Shown one piece after another: positions 62,052-64,000 of a stretch of DNA of 64,000 bases. Under the pieces are notes generated by a model. It saw only the letters and a list, made by a program, of their open reading frames with translations, made no database searches and had not been told where the DNA came from. Each line of letters begins with the position of its first letter. Position 1 is the stretch's first letter. Both the position numbers and the translations under genes were made by a program. Source of the stretch: CAG-791 sp000431495 (GTDB taxonomy: Bacteria > Bacillota > Clostridia > Lachnospirales > Lachnospiraceae). The stretch is from assembly GCA_052117605.1 (NCBI GenBank), contig JBQKIT010000004.1; one strand, given 5' to 3'.

Positions 62052-62353
62052 GCATCCCTGGGAGAACATTCCTCTGAAACAGGATGCATTCTTCTGTGGA
62101 AAAGCATCCCTGAGAGAGGATTCCTCTGAAACAGGATGCATTCTTCTGTGGAAAAGCATCCCTGAGAGAGGATTTCTCTGAAACAGGATGCTTTCTTCTG
62201 TGGAAAAGCATCCCTGAGAGAGGATTCTTCTGAAGCAGGATGATTTCTTCACTGAAAAGTAATCCCCAGAAGAGCATTCTTTCGAAACAGGATGCTCCCC
62301 GCTGTTGAAAAATCATCCCCGGAAGAACATTCTTCCAAATAAGGATGTATTCC
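62052..62353 (-). repeat. 52-bp repeat array, locus E
   Basis: On the minus strand CAGGGATGC recurs; the complement GCATCCCTG begins at 62052, 62104, 62156 and 62208, exactly 52 bp apart, and two diverged units follow near 62259 and 62313. Units 2-4 are almost identical. The array fills the gap 61984-62377 between uxaB and uxaA. ATCCTG lies at unit position 28, as in the other loci. Confidence 0.93.
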
Positions 62354-62377
62354 GCCGCTAGAACCGCCTCTCAGCTC

Positions 62378-63883
62378 TTATTTCAGAACCAATGCGTATG
62401 CAGCCTCTGCTCCTTCCCGACGGATCAGAGCAAGATCCTCTGCAACCTTCTCCTCCAGGCCTGCGATCTTTGTCAGATCCTGATCCCACATCTTCTCATT
62501 GGAAAGCACAGCATGGGTGAGTGCCTTCGCATCGTCCTCTCTGTGCTCCCAGTAGAAGTCCAGCACCCACTCATCGTCCTGAATGGTGTACTCATTTCCT
62601 GCCGCACGCTTTCCGACAAGGCCGTTTCCTTCCCGTCTCTGAAGGTCATTGGAGAAGAAGGCGATATAGGCCGCAAAGCCCATGCACAGCGCAGCGGGAA
62701 GAGTCTGGAACTTCTCTTCATACTCCAGAAGGGACGGGAGATCTCTTGCCTTCCACTTGGAGGTTGAGTTCAGGGAGATGCTCATCAGCTGATGATCCAC
62801 AAACGGATTGCTGAAGCGGTCTGTCACGGCGGCCGCGAAGTGCTCGCAGTCTGCCTTGTCCAGAGGAAGGATCGGGATGACCTCATCAAACAGGAGTCTG
62901 TTCATAAAGCCATGGATCGTCTCATCCTGCATGCACTCGCGGACAATGTTCTTCCCTGCAAGATAGGCACCGAGAACAAAGCCGGTGTGTGCGCCGTTTA
63001 AGATGCGCACCTTTCTCTTCTTGTAGGGAGCAACTTCCGGAACCACATGGACGTTCAGTCCGGACTTTTGGAAGGGAAGCTTTTCCTCCAGCTCCTTCGG
63101 TCCTTCGATGTACCACACGCCGAAGATCTCGCCAACATCCAGAAGATCATCCTCATAGCCGTTCTCAAGAGTCAGGGTTTCCACCTCCTTCGGATCACGG
63201 ATTCTTCCGGGAACGATGCGGTCGACAAGCGTGGAGCAGAAAAGACACTCCTCATCGATATACTTTACGAAGTCTTTCTCATAGCCCCAGTCCTTTGCGT
63301 GAAGAAGAACGTCCTTCTTCAGCTCCTGGCCGTTTGCATCAATCAGCTCGCAGGAGAGGAAGGTGATGCCGGGCTTTCCTGCAAGGAAGCGCTCGTGAAG
63401 AAGAAGGGTCACCTTGGCAGGGAAGGAGACGGGAGGCTGCTGGTCAGGGGTGCAGGAGAGATCGTAGGTGATTCCTGCCTCCGTTGTGTTGGATGCCATG
63501 TACTCGAGCTCATCGGAGCAGGCAATTCTGCGGATCTCTTCCCAGTCTGCAGCGTCATAAGGGTTGTAGCAGGCATCCACGCAGGAGATAACGCGTTTGC
63601 GGTTGACCTTTTCGCCGTTTTCGGAACCGCGAAGATAGAGGGTATAGAGGCCCTCTTGATCATTGACCATCTTAGTCGGTCCCTGAGCGATGGGCTGAAC
63701 GAGGGCAACCTTGCCGTTCCAGCCGGCCTTTTCGTTGGACATATCGAACCAGTAATCCACGAAAGCGCGGAGGAAGTTTCCTTCGCCGAACTGCAGGACC
63801 TTGACAGGAGCCTGCCCTTTTCCGAGGATGTATCCGTTGTAGCCGCTGTTCTTCAATACTTCATAGTTTAATTTTGCCATCAT
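62378..63883 (-). CDS. uxaB: Tagaturonate reductase
   Basis: The product is 501 residues of the mannitol-dehydrogenase family. The NAD-binding start VLQFGEGNFLRAFVDYW, the TYDLSCTPDQ region and RILNGAHTGFVLGAYLAGK are as in UxaB. It reduces D-tagaturonate to D-altronate, the substrate of UxaA. AGGAGGAGAATAAG precedes tandem ATGs (63883 and 63880). Fructuronate reductase (UxuB) is a close alternative, but pairing with uxaA favours UxaB. Confidence 0.9.
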   Translation of the reverse strand: MMAKLNYEVLKNSGYNGYILGKGQAPVKVLQFGEGNFLRAFVDYWFDMSNEKAGWNGKVALVQPIAQGPTKMVNDQEGLYTLYLRGSENGEKVNRKRVISCVDACYNPYDAADWEEIRRIACSDELEYMASNTTEAGITYDLSCTPDQQPPVSFPAKVTLLLHERFLAGKPGITFLSCELIDANGQELKKDVLLHAKDWGYEKDFVKYIDEECLFCSTLVDRIVPGRIRDPKEVETLTLENGYEDDLLDVGEIFGVWYIEGPKELEEKLPFQKSGLNVHVVPEVAPYKKRKVRILNGAHTGFVLGAYLAGKNIVRECMQDETIHGFMNRLLFDEVIPILPLDKADCEHFAAAVTDRFSNPFVDHQLMSISLNSTSKWKARDLPSLLEYEEKFQTLPAALCMGFAAYIAFFSNDLQRREGNGLVGKRAAGNEYTIQDDEWVLDFYWEHREDDAKALTHAVLSNEKMWDQDLTKIAGLEEKVAEDLALIRREGAEAAYALVLK

Positions 63884-64000
63884 CTTATTCTCCTCCTACT
63901 ATAGGTTTTGTGATGGTACAGACCGCCTGACATCCAGCCAGGAGTCTGTTCCTCTCGTTGCTTAAACTGCTAGAATGTTGCGGCATGGTTTATGACGTAA

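Noticed and set aside
62025..62316. Possible repetitive peptide encoded by the 52-bp array at 62 kb
   Set aside because: 52 is not divisible by three, so the peptide changes frame each unit, and no start has a ribosome site.

Overview
The window reads as chromosomal DNA of an anaerobic Gram-positive bacterium of the Clostridia, probably Lachnospiraceae. The grounds are AddAB instead of RecBCD, an infC-rpmI-rplT operon with a long leader, a two-subunit Fe-S serine dehydratase, LL-diaminopimelate aminotransferase (DapL), several lipoprotein-anchored amino-acid ABC transporters and strong GGAGG ribosome-binding sites. Base composition is fairly GC-rich for a clostridium by eye; I did not compute it. 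No rRNA, CRISPR array, phage module or intact transposase was seen. There is one tRNA gene.

Layout. 1-6 kb: the end of a MocR-type regulator, a MATE exporter with a divergent AraC regulator, a secreted repeat protein, a TetR gene and a small acidic membrane protein. 6-16.5 kb: a uracil permease, then addB-addA-ylmH and a cupin gene. 16.7-25.8 kb: an amino-acid ABC transporter fused operonically to a HisC-like aminotransferase and a small membrane exporter, then nadE, dapF, dapL and a SEC-C protein. 25.9-29.2 kb: membrane proteins and an acidic lipoprotein. 29.2-36.7 kb: an accessory stretch that starts at a tRNA-Pro gene. It is made of one- or two-gene modules, each with its own promoter and palindromic operator (XRE, TetR plus Cys-rich KTR, TetR plus GNAT), mixed with decayed gene remnants. 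36.7-45.9 kb: a FeoA-FeoB fusion, a second amino-acid ABC system, a ROK glucokinase, a SpoU methyltransferase and asparagine synthetase. 46-54 kb: infC-rpmI-rplT, sdaAB-sdaAA, a DnaJ/DUF5685/zinc-ribbon cluster, and a cystine-type binding protein coupled to cysK. 54-64 kb: a heterodimeric ABC exporter, tex, and the hexuronate genes uxaB and uxaA.

The most unusual signal is a family of short repeats with an exact 52-bp period. It occurs in five intergenic places (4.36, 29.2, 33.86, 35.8 and 62.05 kb), as arrays of 1 to 7 units. The loci differ in sequence but share the same internal spacing: CAGGGATG at unit position 1 and ATCC at unit position 28, which together form a hairpin. None is explained by coding. 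Other regulatory structure includes a hairpin that buries the Shine-Dalgarno of a VanZ-like gene, a 17-bp-arm inverted repeat over a tetR promoter, an ARG-box-like site before an ABC operon, a DtxR-like box before feoAB, an AUU start codon for infC, and a 34-bp perfect palindrome across the dapF stop codon. The tRNA-Pro has an unusual AGG anticodon.

Amino-acid handling dominates the gene set: three binding-protein loci, two aminotransferases, serine dehydratase, cysteine synthase and asparagine synthetase. This fits a fermenter that imports and interconverts amino acids.
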